DNA of 64,000 nucleotides, taken from the NCBI RefSeq assembly GCF_004362245.1, contig NZ_SNWM01000002.1, positions 1,195,642-1,259,641 on the forward strand, read 5' to 3'. The stretch comes from Pedobacter duraquae. Its GTDB lineage: Bacteria; Bacteroidota; Bacteroidia; Sphingobacteriales; Sphingobacteriaceae. A model generated the notes under the pieces. It saw only the letters and a program-made list of their open reading frames with translations, was not told the DNA's origin and ran no database searches. Position numbers and translations under genes: made by a program. Below, in pieces: positions 9,828-21,388 of this stretch; the stretch's first letter is position 1; each line of letters starts with the position of its first letter.

Positions 9828-12629
9828 TTATTTCATGTGGTCTGCCAAATACCTGGCCGTATAAGAACTTTTTGCAGTAAGCAGTGCTTCAGGCGTCCCC
9901 TCAAAAACAAGGTTACCTCCTTTATCGCCACCCTCCGGACCGATGTCAATAACCCAGTCGGCTGATTTGATCATATCCATATTATGCTCAATTACCAAGA
10001 TCGTATTCCCTTGTTCAATTAAGGTATTCAGGGCAATAAGCAGTTTTTTGATGTCATGAAAATGCAGTCCCGTAGTGGGTTCGTCAAAAATAAACATCGT
10101 TTTATTTGCCTGATTTCCTTTAATAAGGAAAGAGGCCAGCTTGATACGCTGTGCTTCACCGCCCGATAGTGTATTTGATGACTGCCCCAGGTGAACATAG
10201 CCCAAGCCTACATCAACCAGCGGCTGTAGTTTATTTAGAATCTTCGTTTCGTTTTTGAAGAATGCTACTGCTTCCTCAATCGTTAAATCCAGGATGTCTG
10301 CAACATTTTTATCCTGATAGGTAACATCAAGTACCTGCTGTTTAAATCTCCGGCCACCGCAGGTTTCGCATGGTAGATAGATATCTGCCATAAACTGCAT
10401 TTCTATTTTCACTTCTCCTTCACCCTGACAAACATCACATCTTCCACCCTCTACATTGAATGAGAAGGCAGCGGGTTTTAATCCGGCAGCTTTAGATGCT
10501 GGCAAAGCAGCAAATAATGCCCTTACATCATCCCAGGCCTTAACATAGGTCACAGGGTTAGATCTCGACGACCGTCCAATAGGATTTTGGTCGACCATTT
10601 CCACCTGGCTTACCAGATCCACGTTGCCTGAAATACCATCATAAGACCCGGTCTGCTCACCTGCATAGTTCCCTATTGCTTTTTGCAAAGCTGGATACAG
10701 AATTTTCTTGATCAGACTGGTTTTACCAGATCCAGAAACTCCACTTACTACTGTGAATACACCTAAAGGGAATTTAACATCTATATTTTTGAGGTTATTT
10801 TCACGCGCCCCTTTAATCAGTATATGATCTTTCCATGGCCTGCGCAATTTGGGAATAGCAATTTGCTCTGCACCAGAAAGGTACTTCCCTGTAAGACTCT
10901 TCTTATCTTTAATAATCTGATTGTAGGTGCCGCTAAAAACCAGATTACCACCATGCGTTCCCGCTTCAGGACCAATATCAATGATATGATCGGCGGCCTT
11001 CATCATTTCTTCTTCGTGCTCTACTACAATCACCGTGTTGCCCACATTTCTCAATGACACCAATACCTCAATCAGTTTGTTAGTATCTCGTGGATGCAAA
11101 CCGATACTAGGCTCATCCAGTACATAGATAGATCCAACCAAGCTACTGCCCAACGATGTGGCGAGGTTAATTCTTTGCGATTCCCCACCCGAAAGTGTGT
11201 TTGACAAACGATTCAGGGTAAGATACCCTAACCCTACATTATTTAAATACAAGACTCTGTTCCTGATTTCTGCCAATAACCGTTTAGATATCTTCTGATC
11301 GTTTTCCGATAATTTCAGGCCATCAAAGAAGTCAAGCATACCCGACAGCGGCATCAGTACGACATCAATGATTGAGCGTCCATCAATCTTCACATAAGAT
11401 GCATCTTTTCTCAGCCTTGATCCCTTGCAGTCTGGACAAACGGTTTTTCCGCGGTAACGCGACAGCATTACCCGATATTGGATCTTATACGTCTGCTCTT
11501 CCAGTTCTTTAAAGAAATCATCAAGGCCCTGGAAATATTTATTTCCCGTCCAGACAAGACGTTGTTGTTTTTCGGTTAGGTCGCTGTAAGAACGGTGTAT
11601 CGGAAAATCAAACTTCTCCGCATTTTTGATCAGTTTGTTCAACCATTCCCGCATCTTCTCACCTCTCCATGGAGCTATGGCATTATCATATAAACTTTTA
11701 CTCTTATCGGGGATAACGAGATCTTCGTCAATACCGATTACATTCCCATAGCCCTCACATCTTTTACAGGCACCATAAGGATTGTTGAAGCTAAAGAAGT
11801 TCGGCGTAGGTTCCTCGAACCGGATTCCATCCAGCTCAAAACGATCGCAGAAATGAGAAATCTCATTGCCTGTCTCTACATAACAATCCCCTTTTCCTTC
11901 AAAAAACGCTGTTTGTACAGAATCAGCAATCCGGTTGATCGTTTCTTCATCGGTACGAACTACAACGCGATCGATCAGAATTTTGACCGTTCCGGAATCT
12001 GTTAATTCATAATCCTCAAAGTCAGCATCTTCCAGTACTGTTTCGATTTTATATAATTTATCATCAATAAAAACACGCAAAAACCCTTTTTGCAACAATA
12101 CTGCCAGTTCTTCTTTTAACGAGCGACTGTTGTGGGGGTATAACGGACAATAGATTGTTGCGGTAGTTTCTTCGCCAAGCGAGACAATAAAATCTACCAC
12201 TGTTGATACTGTATCTTTTTTTACCTGCTTACCAGATTCAGGCGCATAGGTCTTTCCAATCCTGGAAAACAATAATTTCAGGTAATCGTAAATCTCTGTT
12301 GAGGTTCCTACTGTCGACCGCGGATTAGAGGTAATTACTTTTTGTTCTATAGCAATAGCAGGTGCAATCCCCTTGATGTAATCTACGTCTGGTTTGTTCA
12401 TCCGGCCCATAAACTGTCGCGCATAAGACGACAAACTTTCTACATACCTACGCTGACCCTCAGCATATAAAGTATCGAAAGCAAGGGATGATTTGCCGGA
12501 GCCCGACATCCCTGTAATGACAACAAGTTTGTTTTTAGGAATTGCAACATCAATATTCTTGAGGTTGTGTACTCTGGCACCTTTTATGATAATATGTTGA
12601 TGTGGATCTTTCTCGGTTTCTTTGCTCAT
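9828..12629 (-). CDS. uvrA: Excinuclease ABC subunit UvrA
   Basis: 933 aa from the chosen start. UvrA is the damage-recognition ATPase of nucleotide excision repair. It has two ABC modules: the first Walker A is GMSGSGKSS (40-48), the second GVSGSGKTS near 630, each with an LSGGE(S/A)QR signature. Zinc-binding CxxC pairs are visible (CKRC, CPDC, CDVC/CETC). The frame is open up to an ATG at 12653, but a perfect -7 box (TATATTTG) covers 12658-12651, so transcription should begin near 12645 and the ATG at 12629 (MSKETEKDP) is the more likely start. lysE follows 14 nt downstream. Confidence 0.96.
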   Translation of the reverse strand: MSKETEKDPHQHIIIKGARVHNLKNIDVAIPKNKLVVITGMSGSGKSSLAFDTLYAEGQRRYVESLSSYARQFMGRMNKPDVDYIKGIAPAIAIEQKVITSNPRSTVGTSTEIYDYLKLLFSRIGKTYAPESGKQVKKDTVSTVVDFIVSLGEETTATIYCPLYPHNSRSLKEELAVLLQKGFLRVFIDDKLYKIETVLEDADFEDYELTDSGTVKILIDRVVVRTDEETINRIADSVQTAFFEGKGDCYVETGNEISHFCDRFELDGIRFEEPTPNFFSFNNPYGACKRCEGYGNVIGIDEDLVIPDKSKSLYDNAIAPWRGEKMREWLNKLIKNAEKFDFPIHRSYSDLTEKQQRLVWTGNKYFQGLDDFFKELEEQTYKIQYRVMLSRYRGKTVCPDCKGSRLRKDASYVKIDGRSIIDVVLMPLSGMLDFFDGLKLSENDQKISKRLLAEIRNRVLYLNNVGLGYLTLNRLSNTLSGGESQRINLATSLGSSLVGSIYVLDEPSIGLHPRDTNKLIEVLVSLRNVGNTVIVVEHEEEMMKAADHIIDIGPEAGTHGGNLVFSGTYNQIIKDKKSLTGKYLSGAEQIAIPKLRRPWKDHILIKGARENNLKNIDVKFPLGVFTVVSGVSGSGKTSLIKKILYPALQKAIGNYAGEQTGSYDGISGNVDLVSQVEMVDQNPIGRSSRSNPVTYVKAWDDVRALFAALPASKAAGLKPAAFSFNVEGGRCDVCQGEGEVKIEMQFMADIYLPCETCGGRRFKQQVLDVTYQDKNVADILDLTIEEAVAFFKNETKILNKLQPLVDVGLGYVHLGQSSNTLSGGEAQRIKLASFLIKGNQANKTMFIFDEPTTGLHFHDIKKLLIALNTLIEQGNTILVIEHNMDMIKSADWVIDIGPEGGDKGGNLVFEGTPEALLTAKSSYTARYLADHMK

Positions 12630-12650
12630 TGATCTATTAATAGATGGATG

Positions 12651-12658
12651 CAAATATA
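12651..12658 (-). promoter_or_regulatory. -7 promoter box of uvrA
   Basis: Minus strand TATATTTG, a perfect TAnnTTTG. Its position overlaps the first possible uvrA ATG (12653) and therefore selects the downstream ATG at 12629. No -33 TTTG at the usual distance was seen. Confidence 0.6.
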
Positions 12659-12879
12659 ACCCAAATAACGCAATATTAGTTTTTTGGAGATGCCCAAAAA
12701 GAAACCTCGGAAACAGATTTAATATTTTTTAACACTTTTTATATTGCATTGTAATAAAAAAATGCTTCTTTTGAAAAGAATAAAGAAAACGATTTACACC
12801 ACCATCTAAACCTCATAGGAGAAACGCTATAGATTAAAACCTCTACTAGATATTTTTTAGCAAAAGCAAGGAATTTAGT

Positions 12880-13467
12880 ATGAAAACTCCTATTAAACTA
12901 CAGTTACATAGTGATCAGGATCTGGTGAAGTTTTACCTCAATGGGGATGAATCTGTTTTGGAGGAGCTTTTAAAAAGGCACAAATCTAAGATTTACACCT
13001 CTATCTATTTATTGGTTAAAGACCAGTATCTGGCAGAAGACATCTTCCAGGATGCATTCATTAAAGTAATCAACACACTCCGTTCAGGACGTTATAACGA
13101 AGAAGGTAAATTTTTACCTTGGGTATTGCGCATTGCGCACAATTTGGTGATCGACTATTTCAGAAAAGAAAAGCGGACACCTGTCATCACAAGTTCTGAC
13201 GGAACCGACGTTCTGGGTGCCCTGCAAATCCTGGAAGAAAGTGCGGAAGACCGCCTGTTAAGGGAACAGACCCATGCCGACCTCAGGACGATGATCCATC
13301 TGCTTCCTGATGAACAGAAAGAAGTTTTGATCATGCGTCATTATGCTGATCTCAGCTTTAAGGAAATCGCTGATCTTACCGACGTTAGCATCAACACTGC
13401 ACTTGGAAGAATGCGCTATGCATTGAGCAATCTGCGTAAGATGATGAAGGTAAAAGAGGTGAGTTAA
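12880..13467 (+). CDS. RNA polymerase sigma-70 factor, ECF type
   Basis: 195 aa. Region 2 lies at about 25-95 (LVKDQYLAEDIFQDAFIKV; FLPWVLRIAHNLVIDYFRK) and region 4 at about 135-190 (LLPDEQKEVLIMRHYADLSFKEIADLTDVSINTALGR). It has no linked FecR or zinc-finger anti-sigma gene; instead a 64-aa acidic protein follows 96 nt downstream. This free-standing ECF type is widespread in Bacteroidota and often acts in general physiology, which is background knowledge. The 225-bp upstream region is AT-rich with no recognised feature. Confidence 0.9.
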   Translation: MKTPIKLQLHSDQDLVKFYLNGDESVLEELLKRHKSKIYTSIYLLVKDQYLAEDIFQDAFIKVINTLRSGRYNEEGKFLPWVLRIAHNLVIDYFRKEKRTPVITSSDGTDVLGALQILEESAEDRLLREQTHADLRTMIHLLPDEQKEVLIMRHYADLSFKEIADLTDVSINTALGRMRYALSNLRKMMKVKEVS

Positions 13468-13562
13468 TCCTTTAAGTTTAAGAAAAGCTAATATTCTTTT
13501 ATGGCTTAAAATAAATAGCAAATAGTTGCGTTTTCATATAAAACAAAAACCTATTTATGCTT

Positions 13563-13754
13563 ATGATTAAAACCTTTACTTCACCCGACAGTGTAAATCA
13601 CGCACAGCAACAACCGGACTTATCGGATCCGGATTTGCTGGAACCGGCAGATGCTTTGTATTACGAAAGTATTAAACCAGAACTCAATAAGCTGGTTAAA
13701 GACCCTAGTGATGAGACCATCTTAAAAATACTTTCCTATTCCAGGACAATGTAA
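13563..13754 (+). CDS. Small acidic protein of unknown function downstream of ECF sigma
   Basis: 63 aa from the ATG at 13563 (an in-frame ATG at 13557 is also possible). It is acidic and proline-rich in the middle (DLSDPDLLEPADALYYESIKPEL), has no membrane segment or cysteine, and ends LKILSYSRTM. It follows the sigma factor gene on the same strand and is closed by a clear terminator 11 nt after the stop. Codon use looks like its neighbours. Whether it controls the sigma factor is unknown; its position makes that worth testing. Confidence 0.65.
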   Translation: MIKTFTSPDSVNHAQQQPDLSDPDLLEPADALYYESIKPELNKLVKDPSDETILKILSYSRTM

Positions 13755-13764
13755 ATTCGATAAG

Positions 13765-13793
13765 AAAGCTGCCAGAATCTGACAGCTTTTTTT
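13765..13793 (+). terminator. Intrinsic terminator after the ECF sigma/small protein unit
   Basis: Stem AAAGCTG (13765-13771) with CAGCTTT (13783-13789), extended inward by CAG/CTG across one mismatch, followed by a run of seven T. The T tract runs into the nth promoter region. Confidence 0.85.
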
Positions 13794-13804
13794 ATTTACT
13801 ATCT

Positions 13805-13812
13805 TATATTTG
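13805..13812 (+). promoter_or_regulatory. -7 promoter box of nth
   Basis: TATATTTG, a perfect TAnnTTTG, ending only three bases before the nth ATG at 13816. Transcription would start at or next to the start codon, so the nth mRNA is predicted to be leaderless. Confidence 0.6.
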
Positions 13813-13815
13813 TAG

Positions 13816-14478
13816 ATGCTTAAAAAGGAAAGGTATCAAGCTTTTGTTACGCATTTCGCCGCAAAACAACCTGATGCAGAAACAGAGCTTCATTACAACA
13901 ATCCATTCCAGCTGCTTGTAGCCGTAATTTTGTCGGCACAGTGCACAGACAAAAGGATTAATCAGGTTACCCCGGCACTTTTTCAACGTTTTCCGACGCC
14001 AAAATCACTTGCCGAAGTGACGCCTGATATCGTTTTTGATTATATCAGAAGCGTGAGTTATCCTAATAACAAGGCTAAACATCTTGTAGGTATGGCAAAT
14101 ATGCTATTACATGATTTTAACAATGAAGTTCCTTCAGACATCAATGAGTTGCAAAAAATGCCCGGCGTAGGCAGAAAAACAGCAAATGTAATTGCTTCGG
14201 TAATATATAATGCGCCAGCTATGGCAGTTGACACCCATGTGTATAGGGTAGCCAGAAGAATTGGCCTTACTAATGGTAAGACTCCCCTGGCGGTAGAGAA
14301 AGACCTTGTCAAGAATCTTCCGGAACACACCATTCATATTGCGCACCATTGGCTGATTCTACATGGGAGGTACGTCTGTGTTGCCAGATCACCTAAATGT
14401 AGCATCTGTGAGATCACTTCTATTTGCAGGTACTTTGAAAGGATGACTAAAGCAACTAAAGATATTAGTCATGAATAA
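13816..14478 (+). CDS. nth: Endonuclease III (DNA glycosylase/AP lyase)
   Basis: 220 aa base-excision repair enzyme removing oxidised pyrimidines. The helix-hairpin-helix LQKMPGVGRKTANV contains catalytic Lys121; Asp139 in AVDTHVYR is the second catalytic residue. The [4Fe-4S] cluster motif C-X6-C-X2-C-X5-C is complete (Cys188, 195, 198, 204). The start is the ATG three bases after a -7 box. Length and motifs are all normal. Confidence 0.96.
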   Translation: MLKKERYQAFVTHFAAKQPDAETELHYNNPFQLLVAVILSAQCTDKRINQVTPALFQRFPTPKSLAEVTPDIVFDYIRSVSYPNNKAKHLVGMANMLLHDFNNEVPSDINELQKMPGVGRKTANVIASVIYNAPAMAVDTHVYRVARRIGLTNGKTPLAVEKDLVKNLPEHTIHIAHHWLILHGRYVCVARSPKCSICEITSICRYFERMTKATKDISHE

Positions 14479-14518
14479 ATATTTTTTATCAATATACTTT
14501 TATTCCCAAATAAATATG

Positions 14519-14589
14519 TATTTTTGCTAAAATAGTTAGCACGACAATACAAATAAACTTTTTTATAAAAAATAAATATTTTATATTTA
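14519..14589 (+). promoter_or_regulatory. recA upstream region with two -7-like boxes
   Basis: TATTTTTG at 14519-14526 fits TAnnTTTG exactly and TATATTTA at 14582-14589 fits except for the last base. The second would start transcription about 15 nt before the recA ATG at 14610. The region is very AT-rich, so chance matches are possible. No LexA-type palindrome was recognised. Confidence 0.35.
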
Positions 14590-14609
14590 CGTACAGAATT
14601 TAACAACAT

Positions 14610-15626
14610 ATGAATCCAAACGCAGATAAATTAAAAGCTTTACAGCTGACCTTAGATAAACTGGAAAAATCTTATGGTAAAGGTGCTGTGATGAAACTCG
14701 GCGACAAAGCTATAGAGCAGATCGAGTCTATTTCAACAGGTTCTATCAGTCTGGATATCGCCTTGGGCATTGGTGGTGTACCTAAAGGTCGTGTTATTGA
14801 AATCTACGGACCTGAATCTTCAGGTAAAACTACCCTGGCAACGCATATTATTGCAGAAGCTCAGAAGAAAGGTGGCGTCGCTGCCTTTATTGATGCAGAG
14901 CATGCATTTGATAAATTTTACGCCAGGAAACTGGGTGTAGATGTTGAGAACCTGCTGATTGCTCAGCCTGACAATGGTGAGCAGGCCTTGGAAATCGCAG
15001 ATAATCTGATCCGCTCTGGTGCAATTGATGTCATTGTGATTGACTCCGTGGCTGCATTAGTTCCTAAGGCAGAGATTGAAGGTGAAATGGGTGATTCAAA
15101 AATGGGTCTACAGGCAAGACTGATGTCTCAGGCCTTGCGTAAGTTAACAGGTACCATCGCTAAGACCGGATGTTGCTGTATCTTCATCAACCAGTTGCGT
15201 GAAAAAATTGGTGTGATGTTCGGTAACCCGGAAACTACCACAGGTGGTAATGCATTGAAATTCTATGCTTCGGTTCGTCTTGATATCCGCAGAACCTCAC
15301 AGATCAAAGACTCTGATGAAGTTTCAGGAAACAGAATCAAAGTGAAAATCGTAAAAAATAAAGTTGCTCCTCCTTTCCGAATCGCTGAGTTCGACATCAT
15401 GTTTAACCAGGGGATCTCTAAGGTAGGTGAGATTATTGACCTTGGTGTTGATTTTAATATCATTAAAAAAGCCGGATCATGGTTCTCTTACGGAGATACT
15501 AAACTTGGTCAGGGTAGAGATGCTGTGAAACAACTCTTGCTTGATAATCCGGAATTGTCCGACGAGATCGAGAAAAAGATCAGGGAAGAAGTTACCGGAG
15601 AAAAACTGGAAGAAAAAGAAGCTTAG
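14610..15626 (+). CDS. recA: Recombinase RecA
   Basis: 338 aa. ATP-dependent strand-exchange protein for homologous recombination. Walker A is GPESSGKTT at 67-75, followed by the canonical core ([56 protein letters not shown], which includes loop L2). A short acidic C-terminal tail ends the protein. It is monocistronic, with its own strong terminator. Confidence 0.98.
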   Translation: MNPNADKLKALQLTLDKLEKSYGKGAVMKLGDKAIEQIESISTGSISLDIALGIGGVPKGRVIEIYGPESSGKTTLATHIIAEAQKKGGVAAFIDAEHAFDKFYARKLGVDVENLLIAQPDNGEQALEIADNLIRSGAIDVIVIDSVAALVPKAEIEGEMGDSKMGLQARLMSQALRKLTGTIAKTGCCCIFINQLREKIGVMFGNPETTTGGNALKFYASVRLDIRRTSQIKDSDEVSGNRIKVKIVKNKVAPPFRIAEFDIMFNQGISKVGEIIDLGVDFNIIKKAGSWFSYGDTKLGQGRDAVKQLLLDNPELSDEIEKKIREEVTGEKLEEKEA

Positions 15627-15642
15627 TCTTTAGAAAGTAGAT

Positions 15643-15674
15643 AAGGCCGCCTGCAAAAACAGGCGGCCTTTTTT
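15643..15674 (+). terminator. Intrinsic terminator of recA
   Basis: Perfect 11-bp stem AAGGCCGCCTG (15643-15653) with CAGGCGGCCTT (15660-15670), 6-nt loop CAAAAA, then TTTTTT. The T run overlaps the 3' end of the convergent small membrane protein gene. A T tract on the opposite strand is weak. Confidence 0.93.
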
Positions 15675-15876
15675 ATTGTGTATTGCTGATGGTATTTGTA
15701 CCATCCATAAATTTGGCGTCAATGGTAATTGCAACAATAACCGCTACAATAATTGCAGCAATCAGCACGGCAATCCCAAGGTAGTTTTTCTTTTTATCCT
15801 GTTTGATCAACCATACCAGGAATATAATAAATGGAATCAGCATCAGGCCGATAAACACAAAGCTCATTGTACTCAT
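15673..15876 (-). CDS. Small two-helix membrane protein, unknown function
   Basis: 67 aa. A hydrophobic helix at about 6-24, a short lysine-rich cytoplasmic loop (KQDKKKN), a second helix at about 33-52, and a polar tail. The loop charge suggests both ends are outside. It starts 17 nt after the tsaD stop on the same strand, so it is probably the second gene of a tsaD operon. No family recognised. Confidence 0.6.
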   Translation of the reverse strand: MSTMSFVFIGLMLIPFIIFLVWLIKQDKKKNYLGIAVLIAAIIVAVIVAITIDAKFMDGTNTISNTQ

Positions 15877-15893
15877 AATCTGTATCTTTTATA

Positions 15894-16895
15894 CTAGAAA
15901 ACCATCCTAGAAGTGGGAGCAACATCCTGCCCAACAAAATCTTTTTCTATAAATTTATAATGTCCTGCGATAGCAATCATTGCCGCATTATCAGTACAAT
16001 ATTGAAACGCCGGAATGTAAGTTCTCCAACCTAATTCGGCCTCCATTCCCTTAAGCGCCGCGCGCAAGCCAGAGTTTGCCGAAACACCCCCAGCAATAGC
16101 AATTTCCTTAATGCCATATTGTTGTGCAGCCTTCTTAAGTTTTGCAAGTAAAATTTGTACGATACTATGCTGTACAGAAGCACAGATATCCTCTAAATGT
16201 TGAGCAATAAAATCGGGATTGGCTTTCACGTTGTCACGCACAAAATATAGAATGGCCGTTTTAAAGCCACTAAAGCTATAATCGAGATCTTTTATTTGTG
16301 GCACTGGGAATTTGTAGGCTAATGGATTACCCAGTTGCGCATGTTTATCTATTAACGGGCCGCCAGGATAAGGAAGATTCAGAATCTTAGCCGTCTTATC
16401 GAAGGCCTCACCTGCTGCGTCATCCAATGTCTCTCCTACTATTTCCATATCGAAATAATCTTTAACGAGGACAATCTGCGTATGTCCGCCAGAAACCGTC
16501 AAACATAAAAAAGGAAACGATGGTTTGGGATCATCAATAAAATGAGCCAGGATATGCGCGTGCATGTGATTCACAGCAATAAGCGGCAAATCGAGCGCCA
16601 AAGCAAACGATTTGGCAAAAGACACCCCTACTAGTAAAGAACCCAAGAGTCCTGGCCCACGCGTAAATGCTACTGCATTCAGTTCCTTTTTATTAACTTT
16701 AGCATCTGTTAAAGCCTGCTGAATTACCGGAACGATATTTTGCTGGTGTACCCTGGAAGCGAGTTCCGGAATTACACCTCCATAATTTTCATGAATTGTT
16801 TGGTTTGCGATAACATTGGCCGTAATTTTGCCGTTGTTACAGACAGCAACCGAAGTTTCATCACAAGAAGATTCAATAGCAAGGATTATAGACAC
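15894..16895 (-). CDS. tsaD: tRNA N6-adenosine threonylcarbamoyltransferase TsaD
   Basis: 333 aa. It transfers the threonylcarbamoyl group to A37 of ANN-decoding tRNAs together with TsaB and TsaE. The metal-binding HMHAH is at 110-114; SGGHTQIV and SFSGFKTA are also present, and the N-terminal ILAIESSCDETS is canonical. The ATG at 16895 lies about 19 nt from a perfect -7 box. It diverges from the TamB-like gene. Confidence 0.96.
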   Translation of the reverse strand: MSIILAIESSCDETSVAVCNNGKITANVIANQTIHENYGGVIPELASRVHQQNIVPVIQQALTDAKVNKKELNAVAFTRGPGLLGSLLVGVSFAKSFALALDLPLIAVNHMHAHILAHFIDDPKPSFPFLCLTVSGGHTQIVLVKDYFDMEIVGETLDDAAGEAFDKTAKILNLPYPGGPLIDKHAQLGNPLAYKFPVPQIKDLDYSFSGFKTAILYFVRDNVKANPDFIAQHLEDICASVQHSIVQILLAKLKKAAQQYGIKEIAIAGGVSANSGLRAALKGMEAELGWRTYIPAFQYCTDNAAMIAIAGHYKFIEKDFVGQDVAPTSRMVF

Positions 16896-16914
16896 GTTTA
16901 TATTTATTAAGCTA

Positions 16915-16922
16915 CAAAACTA
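16915..16922 (-). promoter_or_regulatory. -7 promoter box of tsaD
   Basis: Minus strand TAGTTTTG, a perfect TAnnTTTG, placing the transcript start about 14 nt before the ATG. On the opposite strand TATATTTA (16899-16906) may serve the divergent TamB-like gene, so the two promoters interleave. Confidence 0.5.
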
Positions 16923-16966
16923 TCAAAAAACTATTAAAAATACTTCTTTGGTTCATTGCATCAATT

Positions 16967-19900
16967 TTGCTCTTGATTGCAGTACTGATTTTCTCCCTAC
17001 AGTTCAAACCTGTACAGACCTATGTGGCTAAAAAAGCAGCCGCATACCTGTCTAAAGAACTACATACCACAATTTCACTTTCCGGAATTTACCTTAAGCC
17101 TTTTAAATCTGTAGTCATCGAAGATTTGATGGTCCTGGATTTGCAACACGACACCTTACTGAATACACCAAGATTTTTGATCGATCTAAACCTGCTGTCC
17201 ATCAAACAGCGTATTGTAGATGTCAATACCGTCCAGATCAACGATGGGCGATTTTTTCTTAAATCTTATGCAAATGGCGATACCAATCTTGATTTCATCA
17301 TTAATTACTTTGACTCCGGAACTACAACGCCGGTAAAAAAGAAAAAACCCTACAATATAACTTTCGACAGGATCATCTTAAATAATATTGATTTCAGGTA
17401 TAAAAACCTCAAATATAAGGATACGATCAAAGGGGTTAATTTTGACGATGCACATCTTACACAATTTAACGGAATTTTCGAAAACCTAAATACTAAAGAT
17501 CACCTGTTGCAGGCAAACATCAAAAATCTAAACTTCAAGGAAAAGAGCGGCTTCCAACTTAAAAACCTTACTGCCTATACTACGATAGATACTAACGCTA
17601 TTGAACTGAAGAACTTGTTATTGGTAACAAACCAAAGTCGGCTGAAAGATTATTTCAGAATGAAATTCAATAGTTTCAAAGACTTCAACAGCTATATCAC
17701 AAAAGTAAGAATGAAAGCTAACTTTAAGGATAGCCACTTGTCATCGCATGATATAGCCTATTTCGCTCCTGAGATGGAGAACATGAAACTCGACATTGAC
17801 GTTGACGGGGAGATTACGGGATTGGTGAACGATCTGAAAGCAAAAAAACTGCTTGTAAAGGCCGGGAAGGCAACCTATATCAAAGGGGATTTTATACTGA
17901 AAGGATTGCCAAATTTGAATGATACCTATATGGATCTGAAGATTGCAATGGCCGGAACAAATAGAAAAGATCTGGACGATATTCTGAGTAGCACGACAGG
18001 AAAGAAAGTTAAGCTTATTCCACCTATAATTGAAAAGTTCGGAAATATCAATTTCAATGGTTCTTTTACTGGATTTCAGAATGACTTCATTGCCTACGGA
18101 GAATTTAAGACCAAGATAGGTCGTATTGTTTCCGATGTGAATATGAAGATTGACAAGAAGGGGGTTCCCTCCTATTCTGGCAAGGTTCAGGCATACGATT
18201 TTAATATCGGCAACCTGCTTGACGAGCAGAGTCTTGGAAAAGTGTCTGCTACAGTTTCCGTACAGGGGGTAGGAACTGAAATTCGCACCCTTAAAGAAAA
18301 GATTGATGGGAAAGTAGACTATATAGATTTTAACGATTACCGATATCGGAATGCGCTAATCAAAGGAACGTTTGACAAACGATTGTTTGATGGTAGCCTT
18401 AAAGTGAACGACAAGAACATCCAGCTGGTTTTTGATGGCAGCGTAAACCTTAACCCAAAATTGCCAGTATTTAATTTCCAGGCAAGCATCAAAAACGCAA
18501 AACTGAAAGCACTTAAACTCTTTAAAGATTCACTCAAAGTAGATGCTGAATTTAAGACCAATTTTTCAGGTGATAACCTCAATAATATCCAGGGAGATCT
18601 TAGGATCGAAAGAATTCGATTGGACAATGTAAAGGGCATCTACAACATTGATTCCGTGTATTTAAAGGCGCAAGGACTTGGAGCCGACCGTGCGTTGACG
18701 ATCAATTCGGATGTATTTGACGCCAGCATTAAGGGGCAATATGACCTGAACACCATTCCATCTTATTATAAAGCGCTGGCAAAGACCTATATCCCATCTC
18801 TGAAGACCGATGTCAGAAATTATAACGATCAGATCTTCCAGTTTAACTTACAAATCAAAAGGTTTGCGCCAGTAGCACAGCTTATTGCACCCGGACTTGA
18901 AATTGATGAACAAGCACTTCTAATTGGAAATTTTGATTCCAGAAATAACATCGCTACACTAAACGGCTTTGTGAAAAAATTAAAGTATAATGGTATTACG
19001 GCCAATAATATCATTATTGATGAAAATACAACCACCAAACAATTACAGGCAATCATCACATCTGACCGGGTTGACATAAATGATAGCTTATATATTAAGA
19101 ACGTCAACATTTCCAACATTTTAAGAAACGACAGTCTGGCGCTCAACGTCAAACTGTCCAACGCAGATGACGCCAATCAACTGGATTTAAACGGACTGGT
19201 AGAATTCGCAAGTGATACCACTGCACGAGTCAGCATATTGCCATCGACGTTAAAAATCAATAGTGAAGATTGGAAGATCCAGGAAAAAGTAAGGATCAGT
19301 TTTATCGATGGAAAAACCGAGATCAGTAATTTTGACCTAAGCAACGGGACACAACTGCTTACAATAGATGGAAAAGTATCTAATGATCCAGCTGATGCGG
19401 TAATCATAGGCTTCAAGAATTTTAACCTGAAAACCTTCAATCCTTTCACCAGAGGATATGGCGTGAAACTTGGAGGCAATTTAAATGGAGGGACAAGTAT
19501 TTATGGTGTGCTTAAATCACCAAGGGTTAGTGATAACATTACAATTGACTCCTTAACGTTTAACGATAGCTATATCGGCAGTCTTGTTGATACATCTTCT
19601 TTCAACCAGGTAAAAGACCAGGTCAATATCTATACCCGGATCCTAACCGACGACAAGGAGACTTTCAAAATTGACGGGGGGCTGGATCTAAAAGAGAAAC
19701 AGATCGACCTTACGGTGAAAATGAACGACAGCAAACTAGCCGTTCTTGAACCTTTCGTAAAAGACCTGGTTTCTAATCTACGCGGGAATATCTCTTCTGA
19801 CATCACTGTAAAGGGACCGCTCAGCAAGCCAGAAATCAATGGCGATGTAAGTTTCGACGAGGGGCAACTCACCGTAAACTACCTGAAAACTGCGTATACA

Positions 19901-21388
19901 ATATCACAAAAAGTACGGGTAGAAAATAGTGTCGTTCAGATTGAGGACCTTAAACTAAAAGATGTTGACGGCAACATAGCTACAGCAAATGGCACAGTTA
20001 ACTTAAACGATCTTAACAACCCTAATCTTGACATAGATATATCTGCACGTAATTTTATGGCGCTAAATACTACTGCAAAAGATAACCCGCTTTACTTCGG
20101 ATTAGCTTACGCTACCGGAACCTTTAAATTTAAAGGCCCAACAAATAAAATGTTCATTGGGATCGATGCTAAAACTGAAAAAGGGACAGTATTTAATCTG
20201 CCGTTAAACAGTTCTGAAACCGTGAGTAGCAAAGACTTTATCACCTTTGTGAGCAAAGACACGGCTAATGCTGTCAAACCGTCCTCTAGTTTCGACGGAC
20301 TAACCATGAGCTTTAAGCTTTCTGTAGATCCAAATACCACCTGTAACCTGTTTACAAACCTTGGTAACCTAAGTGGGAAAGGTAATGCAGAGCTTAGTCT
20401 GGAGATCAATAGTTTTGGCGACTTTGAGATGTCTGGCGACTATATCATCGAATCAGGTAGTTTCGACTTTACAGCACAAGAGGTCATCAATAAAAAATTC
20501 ACCATCAGGCAAGGTGGATCTATCCGCTGGACCGGTAACCCGCTAAATGCACAGATCCAGCTTAAGGCAGTTTATTCGCTGCGCGCGAGCCTTGCAGATC
20601 TATATACCGCAGCCAACAGGGATCAGAGTAGTTCTGCAAACGACAGGGTACTTACTGAGGTAGAAATGGGTTTATCAGGCCTGTTATTGAAACCAGACAT
20701 TAAACTGGATATTTTCTTCCCTTCCAATCCTGGTATTAAAGAAGAATTTCAGGCGTACTTTAATGACTCAAACAACCTTGATATTCAGGCTTTCAGTTTA
20801 ATTATACGCAGAAGTTTTGCTCCCGGAACAGGTAAAGACTTCGGTCAGCAGATCACTTCTGGTGTAACGAGTACAGCCACAGAATTGCTCTTTAATCAAT
20901 TCAACAATGTGCTGTCTAGTCTCAATCTTGATTTCGTGGATATCAACGTGCGGTCATTCAGCGAGGCTAATGCATCCTTCAAATTCTTTAACGACAGGAT
21001 CGTACTCAATGCGGGTATTGTAGACAGAAGAAGCAACAACGACCTTTCATTAATTGGCTTTTCCAAAAATAACGTAGGTGGAGAAGTAGAGATCCTCGCA
21101 CTGATTAAAAGAGACGGATCGCTTGTAGGTAAACTGGCTAATAAGCCACCTACACAGCAAAGTGTCTTTATCAACTCAGGAATCAATCAAAACACAAATG
21201 TAACCTCACTCGGGCTTATTTACACCCAACAGTTCGATACCTTCAGGGAATTCCTGCAAAAGGTTACCGGGCAATACAAAAGGAATCAGAAAAAGAAAGC
21301 AGAAGAACAGGCACAAAAAGAAAAACAGCTCCTGAATAAAGAAGCTGTTTTAGAAAATGAAAAAAACCAGAAGATTAAAAAGAATTAA
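16967..21388 (+). CDS. TamB-like translocation/assembly module protein (AsmA-like)
   Basis: 1473 aa from the first standard start codon (TTG 16967). An N-terminal membrane anchor is followed by a very long repetitive beta-rich AsmA/TamB-like body and a C-terminal TamB (DUF490) domain (for example [20 protein letters not shown] near 1180). The tail is rich in Lys/Glu ([13 protein letters not shown]). Such proteins bridge the inner and outer membranes and are linked to outer-membrane protein assembly or lipid transfer. The frame is open upstream to 16892 and encodes IKKLLKILLWFIAS before the TTG, so the true start is probably a non-standard ATC at 16922. The stop overlaps the convergent ribBA stop by 3 bp. 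Confidence 0.88.
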   Translation: MLLIAVLIFSLQFKPVQTYVAKKAAAYLSKELHTTISLSGIYLKPFKSVVIEDLMVLDLQHDTLLNTPRFLIDLNLLSIKQRIVDVNTVQINDGRFFLKSYANGDTNLDFIINYFDSGTTTPVKKKKPYNITFDRIILNNIDFRYKNLKYKDTIKGVNFDDAHLTQFNGIFENLNTKDHLLQANIKNLNFKEKSGFQLKNLTAYTTIDTNAIELKNLLLVTNQSRLKDYFRMKFNSFKDFNSYITKVRMKANFKDSHLSSHDIAYFAPEMENMKLDIDVDGEITGLVNDLKAKKLLVKAGKATYIKGDFILKGLPNLNDTYMDLKIAMAGTNRKDLDDILSSTTGKKVKLIPPIIEKFGNINFNGSFTGFQNDFIAYGEFKTKIGRIVSDVNMKIDKKGVPSYSGKVQAYDFNIGNLLDEQSLGKVSATVSVQGVGTEIRTLKEKIDGKVDYIDFNDYRYRNALIKGTFDKRLFDGSLKVNDKNIQLVFDGSVNLNPKLPVFNFQASIKNAKLKALKLFKDSLKVDAEFKTNFSGDNLNNIQGDLRIERIRLDNVKGIYNIDSVYLKAQGLGADRALTINSDVFDASIKGQYDLNTIPSYYKALAKTYIPSLKTDVRNYNDQIFQFNLQIKRFAPVAQLIAPGLEIDEQALLIGNFDSRNNIATLNGFVKKLKYNGITANNIIIDENTTTKQLQAIITSDRVDINDSLYIKNVNISNILRNDSLALNVKLSNADDANQLDLNGLVEFASDTTARVSILPSTLKINSEDWKIQEKVRISFIDGKTEISNFDLSNGTQLLTIDGKVSNDPADAVIIGFKNFNLKTFNPFTRGYGVKLGGNLNGGTSIYGVLKSPRVSDNITIDSLTFNDSYIGSLVDTSSFNQVKDQVNIYTRILTDDKETFKIDGGLDLKEKQIDLTVKMNDSKLAVLEPFVKDLVSNLRGNISSDITVKGPLSKPEINGDVSFDEGQLTVNYLKTAYTISQKVRVENSVVQIEDLKLKDVDGNIATANGTVNLNDLNNPNLDIDISARNFMALNTTAKDNPLYFGLAYATGTFKFKGPTNKMFIGIDAKTEKGTVFNLPLNSSETVSSKDFITFVSKDTANAVKPSSSFDGLTMSFKLSVDPNTTCNLFTNLGNLSGKGNAELSLEINSFGDFEMSGDYIIESGSFDFTAQEVINKKFTIRQGGSIRWTGNPLNAQIQLKAVYSLRASLADLYTAANRDQSSSANDRVLTEVEMGLSGLLLKPDIKLDIFFPSNPGIKEEFQAYFNDSNNLDIQAFSLIIRRSFAPGTGKDFGQQITSGVTSTATELLFNQFNNVLSSLNLDFVDINVRSFSEANASFKFFNDRIVLNAGIVDRRSNNDLSLIGFSKNNVGGEVEILALIKRDGSLVGKLANKPPTQQSVFINSGINQNTNVTSLGLIYTQQFDTFREFLQKVTGQYKRNQKKKAEEQAQKEKQLLNKEAVLENEKNQKIKKN

